5,911 nucleotides of DNA, taken from Flammeovirgaceae bacterium. GTDB taxonomy: Bacteria; Bacteroidota; Bacteroidia; Cytophagales; Cyclobacteriaceae. A model generated the notes under the pieces. The model was given only the letters and a program-made list of their open reading frames with translations, searched no databases and was not told where the DNA came from. The translations under genes were made by a program, and so were the position numbers. The stretch spans positions 1 to 5,911 of the forward strand of contig JAKEEN010000163.1 of NCBI GenBank assembly GCA_022616575.1, given 5' to 3'. Below, one piece after another: positions 1-5,911 of this stretch; within the stretch, counting starts at the first letter, position 1, and every line of letters starts with the position of its first letter.

Positions 1-418
1 ACAATTTGTTGCCTGTCATTCCGCCCATACCTGAAATTCGCATAAGCAGGTTCTGTACCAAACTGGTTCCTTCAATGTACGTCACTTTTTTTAGCGGAAT
101 TGAAACATTTACAAATTCTGCCCGGTGATCAGTAAGAGCAGAAAAGGCCTGGAGTGTATTTCCCCATGAGTTAACCCGATAGTTTTCTATGGGCGCCCCA
201 TGCCTGATTAGCCTTTCAAAAATCGATTTGCTTGTGAGTAGTTCAAATGCACTGGTTCCGGTATCGAAGTACAAGCTGGTTTTTTCTCCGTTAATGGTTG
301 TTGGCAAAAGAATTCTACGTTCCTTCCATTTGAAGGATGTTAATTGGGCTTTATTTCTCAGCGTGTCATTCAGGGCTCGCAGAAAAATCTGCCACTTCTT
401 TATCGAGTGCTTTGGCAA
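1..418 (-). CDS. Aspartyl-protease-like domain protein, partial, start uncertain
   Basis: This minus-strand frame is open from a TGA at 425-427 to the left edge, so the C-terminus is missing. It encodes a retropepsin/pepsin-like aspartic protease fold: the active-site motif DTGTS lies at 251-265, preceded by a hydrophobic strand (SLYF) and by the segment WKERRILLP. Near the edge is SGMGGMTGNKL, resembling the conserved GxTGN segment I recall from uncharacterised Bacteroidota aspartyl-protease-family proteins. With a TTG start at 416-418 the catalytic Asp is residue 52. That start is only the first plausible one; no ATG occurs before the domain and no ribosome-binding site supports it. Family members are normally exported, yet no signal peptide is visible, and the first 30 residues are basic and not membrane-spanning. 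The frame is the same as that of the upstream helix-turn-helix fragment and overlaps that gene's restored 3' end. It may be a 5'-truncated remnant. Family call moderate; substrate unknown. Confidence 0.5.
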   Translation of the reverse strand, partial: MPKHSIKKWQIFLRALNDTLRNKAQLTSFKWKERRILLPTTINGEKTSLYFDTGTSAFELLTSKSIFERLIRHGAPIENYRVNSWGNTLQAFSALTDHRAEFVNVSIPLKKVTYIEGTSLVQNLLMRISGMGGMTGNKL

Positions 419-565
419 TTGATTTCAATGTAAACCCCCGCGGAATCGTTTCCCTTTTTCTATTCGTTGAATGGTCCTTAATGTAATATTGGATCGGTCA
501 GCTAATTCCTCTTGGGTGAGGTTTTTATTTTTTCTAAAAGAAACGACCTTATCTGAAAGCTTCAT
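366..565 (-). pseudogene. Small XRE/Cro-family HTH regulator, frameshifted
   Basis: The ATG at 563-565 opens a frame reading MKLSDKVVSFRKNK, then LTQEELADRS and ITLRTIQRIEKGK, a textbook XRE-type DNA-binding helix-turn-helix. That frame then degenerates and stops at 425-427 after 46 residues. The expected continuation of the fold (TIPRGFTLKSIAKALDKEV) is present but in the -1 frame, ending at a TGA at 366-368. Restoring one A in the A-rich stretch GAAAAAGGGAAACG (minus strand, about 447-460) joins the two into a 66-residue single-domain protein, a usual length for small regulators of this family. The break could be a true inactivating mutation or a homopolymer sequencing or assembly error. 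The gene follows the PorE-like gene after 81 bp on the same strand and overlaps the protease-like frame. Family call strong; DNA target unknown, autoregulation plausible but unproven. Confidence 0.7.
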
Positions 566-590
566 GAAGACAATAGTTCACACAATTCAG

Positions 591-621
591 CAAGGTTAGG
601 GTAATCTTTTTTCAAATCAAA
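591..621 (-). promoter_or_regulatory. Candidate Bacteroidota -33/-7 promoter for the HTH gene
   Basis: On the minus strand TTTG (618-621) is followed after exactly 19 bases by TAACCTTG (591-598). This matches the known Bacteroidota pattern TTTG-N19/20-TAnnTTTG with a single mismatch. The -7 element ends 25 bases before the ATG of the HTH gene, which would leave a leader of roughly 20 bases. It would let the regulator be transcribed independently of the upstream PorE-like gene. This is a motif match by eye in A+T-rich DNA, so it remains a candidate. Confidence 0.4.
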
Positions 622-646
622 TTCTGTCCGCGATTTGCAACCAGCG

Positions 647-2629
647 CTATTTATTTTGTTGGTCTTCCTTTTTCAATTCAAACTCAACTCTTCGATTAAG
701 CTGACGGTGGTCATCATGTTCTTCTTTTACAATGGGTCTTGACCCGCCATAGCCGATAGCGCTGATGCGTGCCGATTCAATTTTAAATGTGTACACTAAA
801 TAGGCTTTGATAGCATCGGCTCGTTCTTGCGAGAGCCTAAGATTTGCATCGGCACGTCCCTGCGAATCAGTATGACCCGATATACTAAGCCTGAATTTGG
901 GATGGTCAATCAGGAAGTTGGCAAGCCTGTCGAGATCCTGATGCATGGAAGGCAGTATATCCGATTTGCCGCTTTCAAATTCCAGTGATTTAAAAGCAAG
1001 CTTTGCCTCAATGGGTTCGGTTTCAAGATCCAGTTGCTGATCGCCATCAAGATAAAAGATGTGCTCGATTCGAAAGAAGTCATCACCCTGAATGATAAGC
1101 AGGTAATTTCGTTTGTTGATCAGATTAAAATCAAATGAGCCATCCGGCCGCAAGAATTTTGGGGCTACTTCAACGCCTTCGTCCAAATCAATGATGGAGA
1201 CAATTCCCTGGAAAGGCCTCCCTGTTTTTTTGTCTTTCAGTGTTCCTTTTAAATTAACCACGGCCTCAGGCTGTGCTTCCATGGGCACAGGGAATGAATG
1301 AAGATCAAGATTTTGTATTTCGTGTTCTTCTGATCGTGCGTAGTATAATGAATTTGATTCTGAATCTATCGTGAAGTAGTACTCGCTACCTTGCCCATTT
1401 ACAAGCGGTCCGATATTTTTTGGTTCGGTCCAATGAGATTTCTGCCGATATGTTTTATAAATATCAAACGAACCAAAGTTGATTGGCTGGCCATCAGAGC
1501 TAAAATAGAGTACATTGAATTTATGGTGAAAGAACGGGCTCACTTCATTTCCGCGCGTATTTATGATGGGCCCGAGGTTGACGGCTTTTTGCCAATTGCC
1601 ATTCACATCTTTTACGGAGTAATAAATATCTGCTAATCCAAATCCACCAATTCTGTCTGATGCAAAAAATAAAGTATCACCGGTATGCGAAAGAGTTGGA
1701 TGAGAATCCCACGCTGCGGTATTGATAGTGGAGCCCAGGTTCCGTATCAGTCCCCACGTATTATCCGGTTTTAATTCAGCCATAAACAAGTCGCAATTAC
1801 CCTGCGAGTCAGGAGAACTGCAGCGCGCAAAAAATAAATTCTTTCCATCAGCGCTTAAACAGGCAGAGCCTTCATTGTATTGTGTGTTAATGGTTCTGAA
1901 TTCGGTTACCTCCATCCAGTATTCTCCTGCCCGGTGAGCAAAAAACAAATCCTCATCAAACCGTTTTTCAAAAGTTTGTGTATGCTGATTTCTTTTTGAG
2001 GTGAACAACAGAATGGAATCAACATTGCCGATGGTGGGTGCGTAATCTTCTTTAAGTGAATTGACTAAGGGTCCCATATTGAGGAGCACTCCATGCGGAG
2101 GGCGAAGGGTATCGATTTCTTTCCGGTATTCAACCAGTTCATAATATTGCTTTAGCGGAACATAATAATCGCGTTCCAACCAGGTAAGTGTATCATATTG
2201 GAGTCTTACTTTTTTGCCGTCAACGTCCTGGCGGTGATGTTTTAAAACCAATCGATAAAGCAAAACAGCTTCGCCCTTAGGTCCATATTTCTCAGAAAGA
2301 TTGGCAAGCCTCCAAATCATCGAAGCGTTGCGGTAAAAATTCTCGTTACCGAAATTCGTAACATATTGTTTCAATGTTGTGTATTCGTCTTGCTCTCGAC
2401 CTGCGTTTTTAAACTCAGTAATTTTCTTGAGTTCTTCAGCGTTTTGATAATAGATAAGTTTGTTGACTTGGGGGAATTCGAAAATGTCAGATTGGCTGTA
2501 TGTTGTCAGGCTATCGTTAAGCTGAATTACACCTGCCTTCTTAAAGCCCTTTTTGGGTTTCTGAGCAAGCGCTTGAGTAACAGAAATAGTTAAAACAATA
2601 AGAAAACAGTTTAAAAAATGAGTTTTCAC
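647..2629 (-). CDS. PorE-like exported PD40 propeller / OmpA-domain protein
   Basis: Complete 660-residue envelope protein. The start is GTG at 2627-2629; the frame has no earlier start before a stop. Residues 1-22 form a type I signal peptide ending in the A-L-A motif before Q23; there is no lipobox. Residues about 45-180 are largely helical and may be TPR-like. Five PD40/WD40-like blades follow at about 184-232, 234-285, 292-340, 346-394 and 400-445, marked by repeats such as NMGPLVN, NLGSTIN, NLGPIIN and NIGPLVN. Blade 2 has Cys257, Cys270 and Cys279, the last two flanking a hairpin where a disulfide is plausible. Residues about 456-528 look like a carboxypeptidase-regulatory domain. Residues about 545-652 are an OmpA C-terminal domain with GHTDSQG (585-591), LSQERA and NRR (645-647); Asp588 and Arg603 match the peptidoglycan-binding pair. 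The domain order equals that of T9SS PorE, but Bacteroidota carry many paralogues of this type, so the exact role is inferred. Confidence 0.85.
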   Translation of the reverse strand: MKTHFLNCFLIVLTISVTQALAQKPKKGFKKAGVIQLNDSLTTYSQSDIFEFPQVNKLIYYQNAEELKKITEFKNAGREQDEYTTLKQYVTNFGNENFYRNASMIWRLANLSEKYGPKGEAVLLYRLVLKHHRQDVDGKKVRLQYDTLTWLERDYYVPLKQYYELVEYRKEIDTLRPPHGVLLNMGPLVNSLKEDYAPTIGNVDSILLFTSKRNQHTQTFEKRFDEDLFFAHRAGEYWMEVTEFRTINTQYNEGSACLSADGKNLFFARCSSPDSQGNCDLFMAELKPDNTWGLIRNLGSTINTAAWDSHPTLSHTGDTLFFASDRIGGFGLADIYYSVKDVNGNWQKAVNLGPIINTRGNEVSPFFHHKFNVLYFSSDGQPINFGSFDIYKTYRQKSHWTEPKNIGPLVNGQGSEYYFTIDSESNSLYYARSEEHEIQNLDLHSFPVPMEAQPEAVVNLKGTLKDKKTGRPFQGIVSIIDLDEGVEVAPKFLRPDGSFDFNLINKRNYLLIIQGDDFFRIEHIFYLDGDQQLDLETEPIEAKLAFKSLEFESGKSDILPSMHQDLDRLANFLIDHPKFRLSISGHTDSQGRADANLRLSQERADAIKAYLVYTFKIESARISAIGYGGSRPIVKEEHDDHRQLNRRVEFELKKEDQQNK

Positions 2630-2731
2630 CTCGCTTAAGGTTTGGTAAAAAGCTTAACAACTAATTAAAGTTGCCATTATTTTAGTTCTTTTACAACCTC
2701 TTGGCATTACTATTGACTATTTAGACGGTCC

Positions 2732-2743
2732 GGTTTTGAAACC
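2732..2743. repeat. Short inverted repeat upstream of lon
   Basis: GGTTT (2732-2736) and AAACC (2739-2743) form a perfect 5-base inverted repeat around a TG spacer, 17 bases before the GTG start of lon. It could be a small operator half-site pair or a weak hairpin in the 5' leader. Arms this short arise easily by chance. Confidence 0.25.
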
Positions 2744-2750
2744 TTTAATA

Positions 2751-2756
2751 AAGAAG
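2751..2756 (+). promoter_or_regulatory. Possible ribosome binding site favouring the GTG start of lon
   Basis: The purine run AAGAAG ends 4 bases before the GTG at 2761. The in-frame ATG at 2782-2784 has only the pyrimidine-mixed stretch TTGGCATCCATAT before it. This mildly favours GTG. Bacteroidota depend little on Shine-Dalgarno pairing, so the argument is weak. Confidence 0.3.
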
Positions 2757-2760
2757 ATAC

Positions 2761-5283
2761 GTGCCATCTTGGCATCCATATATGTTTAAAGCATTACCCA
2801 TAGAACTAGTACAGGAAGAGTCAAACGACTTGGTTCAACTGATCAATCCCGACCAAGATTCAGAGTTGAAGCCTTCCGAATTGCCCGCTGAGCTTTCTAT
2901 TCTGCCTATAAAAAATACTGTTTTGTTTCCGGGAGTAGTTATTCCCATTACGGTGGGTCGGCAAAAGTCGATTCGCTTAGTGAAGAAAGCCTATGCCGGA
3001 AGTAAAATCATTGGTGTGATTGCACAACGCAATCCGAAGGCAGAGGAGCCAACTATTGACGAACTCTATCGCACCGGAACAATTGCCCGAATTATTAAAA
3101 TGTTGGTATTGCCTGATGGGAATACAACCATTATCATTCAGGGTAAAAACCGGTTCGAGGTGAAAGAATTTATCCAGGAAGAACCATACCTCACCGCACG
3201 GGTGGAGCTTCATCATGATGCAGCCATTAATGTGAATGCCAAAGAAGCAAAAGCATTAATTAACTCGCTCAAAGATGCGGCATTTAAAATTTTAAAACTC
3301 AACCCGGAAATTCCGCAGGAAGCACAGATTGCGTTGGATAATATTCAAAGCATGAGCTTTCTCATTCATTTCCTTTCTTCAAACCTGAATGTAGAGGTTG
3401 CCGATAAACAAAAGATTCTTGAGACGCAAAACCTGACCGATCGGGGCACCCTGTTACTTCAGTTTATGCTTCGTGAGATTCAAATGCTCGAGATCAAACA
3501 TGAGATTCAGAAGAAGGTACATACTGATATTGACCAGCAACAACGAGATTATTTCCTCCGTCAGCAGATTAAAGTATTGCAAGACGAGCTTGGATATGAT
3601 ACACCTGACAAAGAGATAGCAGCTTTGCGGAAAAGGGGTGAACAGAAAAAGTGGTCGAAAGAAGTAGCCGCACATTTCAATAAAGAGTTGGATAAACTTT
3701 TACGAATTAATCCGGCTGCTGCAGAATATCCAGTAGCAATGAATTATGTGGAGTTCATGCTTGACTTGCCCTGGGGAGAATTCACGGAAGATGATTTCGA
3801 TTTGAACAAGGCAAACAAGATTCTCGATAAGGAACATTCAGGCTTAGAGAAAGTAAAGAAGCGCATCATTGAATATCTCGCTGTGCTAAAGTTGAAACGC
3901 GATATGAAAGGTCCGATACTTTGCTTGTACGGACCTCCGGGCGTTGGTAAAACATCGTTGGGAAAATCGATTGCTAAATCACTCGGAAGAAAATATGTGC
4001 GCATGTCACTCGGTGGCATACACGATGAAGCTGAAATTCGCGGCCATCGCAAAACCTATGTAGGGGCCATGCCAGGAAAGATTTTGCAGAACCTTAAGAA
4101 ATCGCAATCATCAAATCCCGTCTTTGTGCTGGACGAGATTGATAAAGTACGATCTGATTTCAGAGGGGACCCGTCATCAGCTTTGTTAGAAGTACTGGAT
4201 CCGGAACAAAACAATACGTTTGGCGATAATTACCTTGAAGTTGAGTACGATCTTTCCAAGATCCTTTTCATAGCAACTGCCAATTCATTAGATACGATTC
4301 ATCCGGCATTGCGCGATCGAATGGAGATCATCGAAATCACCGGCTATACCCAGGTAGAGAAAATAGAAATTGCTACTAAGCACCTGGTGCCAAAACAACT
4401 GAGCGAGCATGGCCTCAAACCTGCTCAGCTTAAATTCACAAAAGAATCAATAGCCAAGATTATATCAAGCTATACACGTGAGTCAGGTGTGAGGGGATTG
4501 GAGAGAAAAATCGGAACCATTATTCGCAGTGTGGCCAAATCGGTGGCTATGGAAGAAGCTTATGAAAATGTAGTTTCCGGAGAAATGGTCAAGAAAGCCT
4601 TGGGGGTTGAAATTTTTGATGAAGAACTTTATCAGGGTAATGAAATTGCCGGAGTAGTTACAGGGCTGGCTTGGACACAAGTGGGTGGTGAAATTCTTTT
4701 TGTGGAATCAAGTTTAAATAAAGGTAAGGGGGCATTGACCATTTCAGGCCAGTTAGGTGATGTGATGAAAGAATCAGCGATGGCTGCGCTGTCATACCTT
4801 AAGTCAAGTGCAGATTCCCTTAATATAGATAACCGTGTGTTCCAACAATACGATCTCCATATTCATGTGCCGGCAGGTGCAGTACCTAAAGATGGCCCCT
4901 CCGCAGGCATCACCATGTTGACTTCGTTGGCTTCAATTTTCACGCAGCGAAAAGTAAAACCTAATCTTGCCATGACAGGGGAAATAACGCTTCGCGGCAA
5001 AGTGCTTCCCGTAGGAGGGATTAAAGAAAAAATTCTGGCTGCCAAGCGTAGCGGGATTAAAGAAATTATTCTCAGTGAAAAGAATCGAAGGGATATTGAA
5101 GAGATTGAGAAGCACTATGTCAAAGGATTAAAATTCCATTTTGTGAATTCGGTTGATGACGTATTAAGAATAGCGCTGTTGAAAGAGAGGGTAGCCAGAC
5201 CTATGAAGTTTGTTTTTACAGAAGAGAAAACAGCAATACTTGCCGAGCCACAACCTTTGAAGCGTGTGGCGAGGGCGAAATAA
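2761..5283 (+). CDS. lon: ATP-dependent Lon protease (endopeptidase La)
   Basis: Complete 840-residue LonA, a soluble hexameric AAA+ serine protease that unfolds and degrades misfolded and regulatory proteins in the cytoplasm. Counting from GTG 2761: the N-terminal substrate-binding LON domain runs from about 44 ([12 protein letters not shown]) to 245. A helical linker carries [17 protein letters not shown] (262-278). The AAA+ module has Walker A GPPGVGKT (391-398), Walker B VFVLDEID (454-461), sensor-1 Asn508 and the sensor-2 segment ESGVRGLER (Arg578). The C-terminal protease domain has KDGPSAG with catalytic Ser714 and GGIKEK with Lys757; the 43-residue spacing equals that of Ser679/Lys722 in E. 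coli Lon. No motif is missing and the length is normal. A basic tail of about 30 residues ends the protein. An ATG at 2782 would give 833 residues and is a real alternative start. It is divergent from the PorE-like gene and 92 bp upstream of porQ. No CIRCE operator was seen. Confidence 0.97.
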   Translation: MPSWHPYMFKALPIELVQEESNDLVQLINPDQDSELKPSELPAELSILPIKNTVLFPGVVIPITVGRQKSIRLVKKAYAGSKIIGVIAQRNPKAEEPTIDELYRTGTIARIIKMLVLPDGNTTIIIQGKNRFEVKEFIQEEPYLTARVELHHDAAINVNAKEAKALINSLKDAAFKILKLNPEIPQEAQIALDNIQSMSFLIHFLSSNLNVEVADKQKILETQNLTDRGTLLLQFMLREIQMLEIKHEIQKKVHTDIDQQQRDYFLRQQIKVLQDELGYDTPDKEIAALRKRGEQKKWSKEVAAHFNKELDKLLRINPAAAEYPVAMNYVEFMLDLPWGEFTEDDFDLNKANKILDKEHSGLEKVKKRIIEYLAVLKLKRDMKGPILCLYGPPGVGKTSLGKSIAKSLGRKYVRMSLGGIHDEAEIRGHRKTYVGAMPGKILQNLKKSQSSNPVFVLDEIDKVRSDFRGDPSSALLEVLDPEQNNTFGDNYLEVEYDLSKILFIATANSLDTIHPALRDRMEIIEITGYTQVEKIEIATKHLVPKQLSEHGLKPAQLKFTKESIAKIISSYTRESGVRGLERKIGTIIRSVAKSVAMEEAYENVVSGEMVKKALGVEIFDEELYQGNEIAGVVTGLAWTQVGGEILFVESSLNKGKGALTISGQLGDVMKESAMAALSYLKSSADSLNIDNRVFQQYDLHIHVPAGAVPKDGPSAGITMLTSLASIFTQRKVKPNLAMTGEITLRGKVLPVGGIKEKILAAKRSGIKEIILSEKNRRDIEEIEKHYVKGLKFHFVNSVDDVLRIALLKERVARPMKFVFTEEKTAILAEPQPLKRVARAK

Positions 5284-5375
5284 CTTTATGTTTCGGAAGG
5301 AGCTGTCCCAATTATATCAGGGTAGATCCAATCGAAACCTTTGTTTTTAATCAATCCATCAAGATATTTAGGCCT

Positions 5376-5911
5376 GTGATCCAAAAATTGCTGATTGTTA
5401 TTTGGGTGGTGCAGGCCGGGAGTGTTTTAGCACAAACTAAATCCTTTGATTTTCTAAATGTGCCGCCTTCAGCCCGTCAGGCTGCTTTAGGTGGGGTTAA
5501 CGTGTCGTTGACCGATCGTGATATAAGCCTTTTTCTTTCTAACCCAACCTTGGCCAGCGATTCAATGGCCCGGTTCTTTACCGCAAATTATTTATTCTAT
5601 GTAGCTGATGTGGGTCAGGCATCGTTCGGGTATGCACATCCGTTTCGCAAAGCAGGCGTGATCACGTTTGGGGTTCAACATTTGGAATATGGTGATTTAC
5701 AAAGTTATGACGCAAGCGGTGCCGAATTAGGAAGCTTTAAATCATCAGAGACTGCCTTAGTTATTGGGAAGAGTTTTCAGTCAGGAGTTTTTCGGTTTGG
5801 TGTCAATGCTAAAATGATTTTTTCTAATCTGGCTGGTTATCGGGCCAGTGCTATGGCTTTTGATTTAGGTGGACTGTTCGTTCACCCGGAAAAGCAAATG
5901 ACTGTTGGACT
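5376..5911 (+). CDS. porQ: Type IX secretion system protein PorQ, N-terminal part
   Basis: The frame runs off the right edge after 178 codons; full PorQ proteins are roughly twice as long. PorQ is an outer-membrane beta-barrel protein of the T9SS attachment complex (with PorU, PorV and PorZ), which processes and anchors cargo on the cell surface. The mature N-terminus carries the family signature: SFDFLNVPPSARQAALGG (23-40), then VNVSLTDRDISLFLSNP and alternating beta-strands rich in Gly, Phe and Tyr, such as ASFGYAHPF and ITFGVQHLEYGDLQSYD. The start GTG (5376-5378) was chosen because the frame has no ATG upstream and it begins a good signal peptide (QKLLIVIWVVQAGSVLA, cleavage near residue 19). 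A TTG at 5388 is an alternative. The 92 bp after lon hold no evident terminator or correctly spaced promoter, so read-through from lon is possible. Recognition is from sequence memory, with good confidence. Confidence 0.85.
   Translation, partial: MIQKLLIVIWVVQAGSVLAQTKSFDFLNVPPSARQAALGGVNVSLTDRDISLFLSNPTLASDSMARFFTANYLFYVADVGQASFGYAHPFRKAGVITFGVQHLEYGDLQSYDASGAELGSFKSSETALVIGKSFQSGVFRFGVNAKMIFSNLAGYRASAMAFDLGGLFVHPEKQMTVG

Larger units (their letters stand above)
2630..2760. promoter_or_regulatory. Divergent intergenic region between PorE-like gene and lon
   Basis: These 131 bases separate the divergently transcribed PorE-like gene and lon, so both promoters should lie here. The stretch is A+T-rich. 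I searched both strands for TTTG-N19/20-TAnnTTTG: isolated -7-like octamers exist on the plus strand (TATTTTAG at 2678-2685, TACTATTG at 2708-2715), but neither has a correctly spaced -33 element. No CIRCE heat-shock operator (TTAGCACTC-N9-GAGTGCTAA) is present. The promoter function is inferred from gene layout alone. Confidence 0.45.

Noticed and set aside
189..422. Plus-strand open frame of 77 codons
   Set aside because: It is antisense to the protease-like frame carrying the DTGTS motif, and its own translation shows no recognisable domain or repeat.
447..460. Programmed -1 frameshift at the heptamer GGGAAAC in the HTH gene
   Set aside because: The heptamer has the X XXY YYZ form, but its codon phase is GGA-AAC, whereas the HTH frame reads GGG-AAA-CGA. 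Slippage would start from the wrong frame. A shift would also only extend the protein by 27 residues.
566..646. Terminator between the PorE-like gene and the HTH gene
   Set aside because: Only a very short GCG/CGC pairing follows the stop codon at 647-649, and the A-run on that strand is not a terminator tail.
2630..2760. Heat-shock (CIRCE/HrcA) operator upstream of lon
   Set aside because: No sequence close to TTAGCACTC-N9-GAGTGCTAA is present on either strand.
3744..4052. Minus-strand open frame of 102 codons within lon
   Set aside because: It lies opposite the conserved Walker A region of Lon; its composition is what the complement of that coding sequence would give, with no domain of its own.
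5288..5350. 20-codon ORF starting with ATG just after lon
   Set aside because: It has no ribosome-binding site and no signal-peptide or leader-peptide character, and it ends before porQ without coupling to it. A chance ORF is the simplest reading.
5284..5375. Rho-independent terminator after lon
   Set aside because: I found no stem of six or more pairs followed by a T-run; the T-rich stretch near 5341-5348 has no hairpin before it.

Overview
The window reads as a chromosomal segment of a Bacteroidota bacterium, most likely of the Cytophagales/Cyclobacteriaceae type. The phylum call rests on three things: a PorQ-type type IX secretion (T9SS) protein, an exported protein joining PD40 beta-propeller repeats to an OmpA-like domain, and a possible promoter of the Bacteroidota -33/-7 kind. 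The order-level call is inference only. Genes use mixed A+T-rich codons and GTG starts are frequent. I see no mobile element, CRISPR array, tRNA or rRNA.

Left part, minus strand (about 1-565): a small and apparently broken pair. The upstream member is an XRE/Cro helix-turn-helix regulator whose reading frame is interrupted; restoring one base in an A-rich stretch near 449-459 gives an intact 66-residue protein. Downstream and overlapping it lies an open frame for an aspartyl-protease (retropepsin/pepsin-like) domain with the motif DTGTS. It runs off the left edge and has no convincing start or signal peptide.

Centre-left, minus strand (647-2629): a complete 660-residue exported protein with a signal peptide, a helical N-terminal region, five PD40-like propeller blades, a carboxypeptidase-regulatory-like domain and a C-terminal OmpA-like peptidoglycan-binding domain. 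This domain order matches PorE of the T9SS, but the signal peptide has no lipobox.

Right part, plus strand: a 131-bp divergent intergenic region, then a full ATP-dependent Lon protease (2761-5283) with all catalytic motifs. After 92 bp with no obvious terminator comes the 5' part of porQ (5376 to the right edge).

Functionally, Lon handles cytoplasmic protein quality control. The two envelope proteins on either side may both serve type IX secretion: PorQ at the outer-membrane attachment complex, and the PorE-like protein as a possible periplasmic link to peptidoglycan. The second role is inferred from architecture only. Overall this is mostly ordinary core genome. The points most worth a second look are the decaying regulator/protease pair and the PorE-like gene placed one gene away from porQ.
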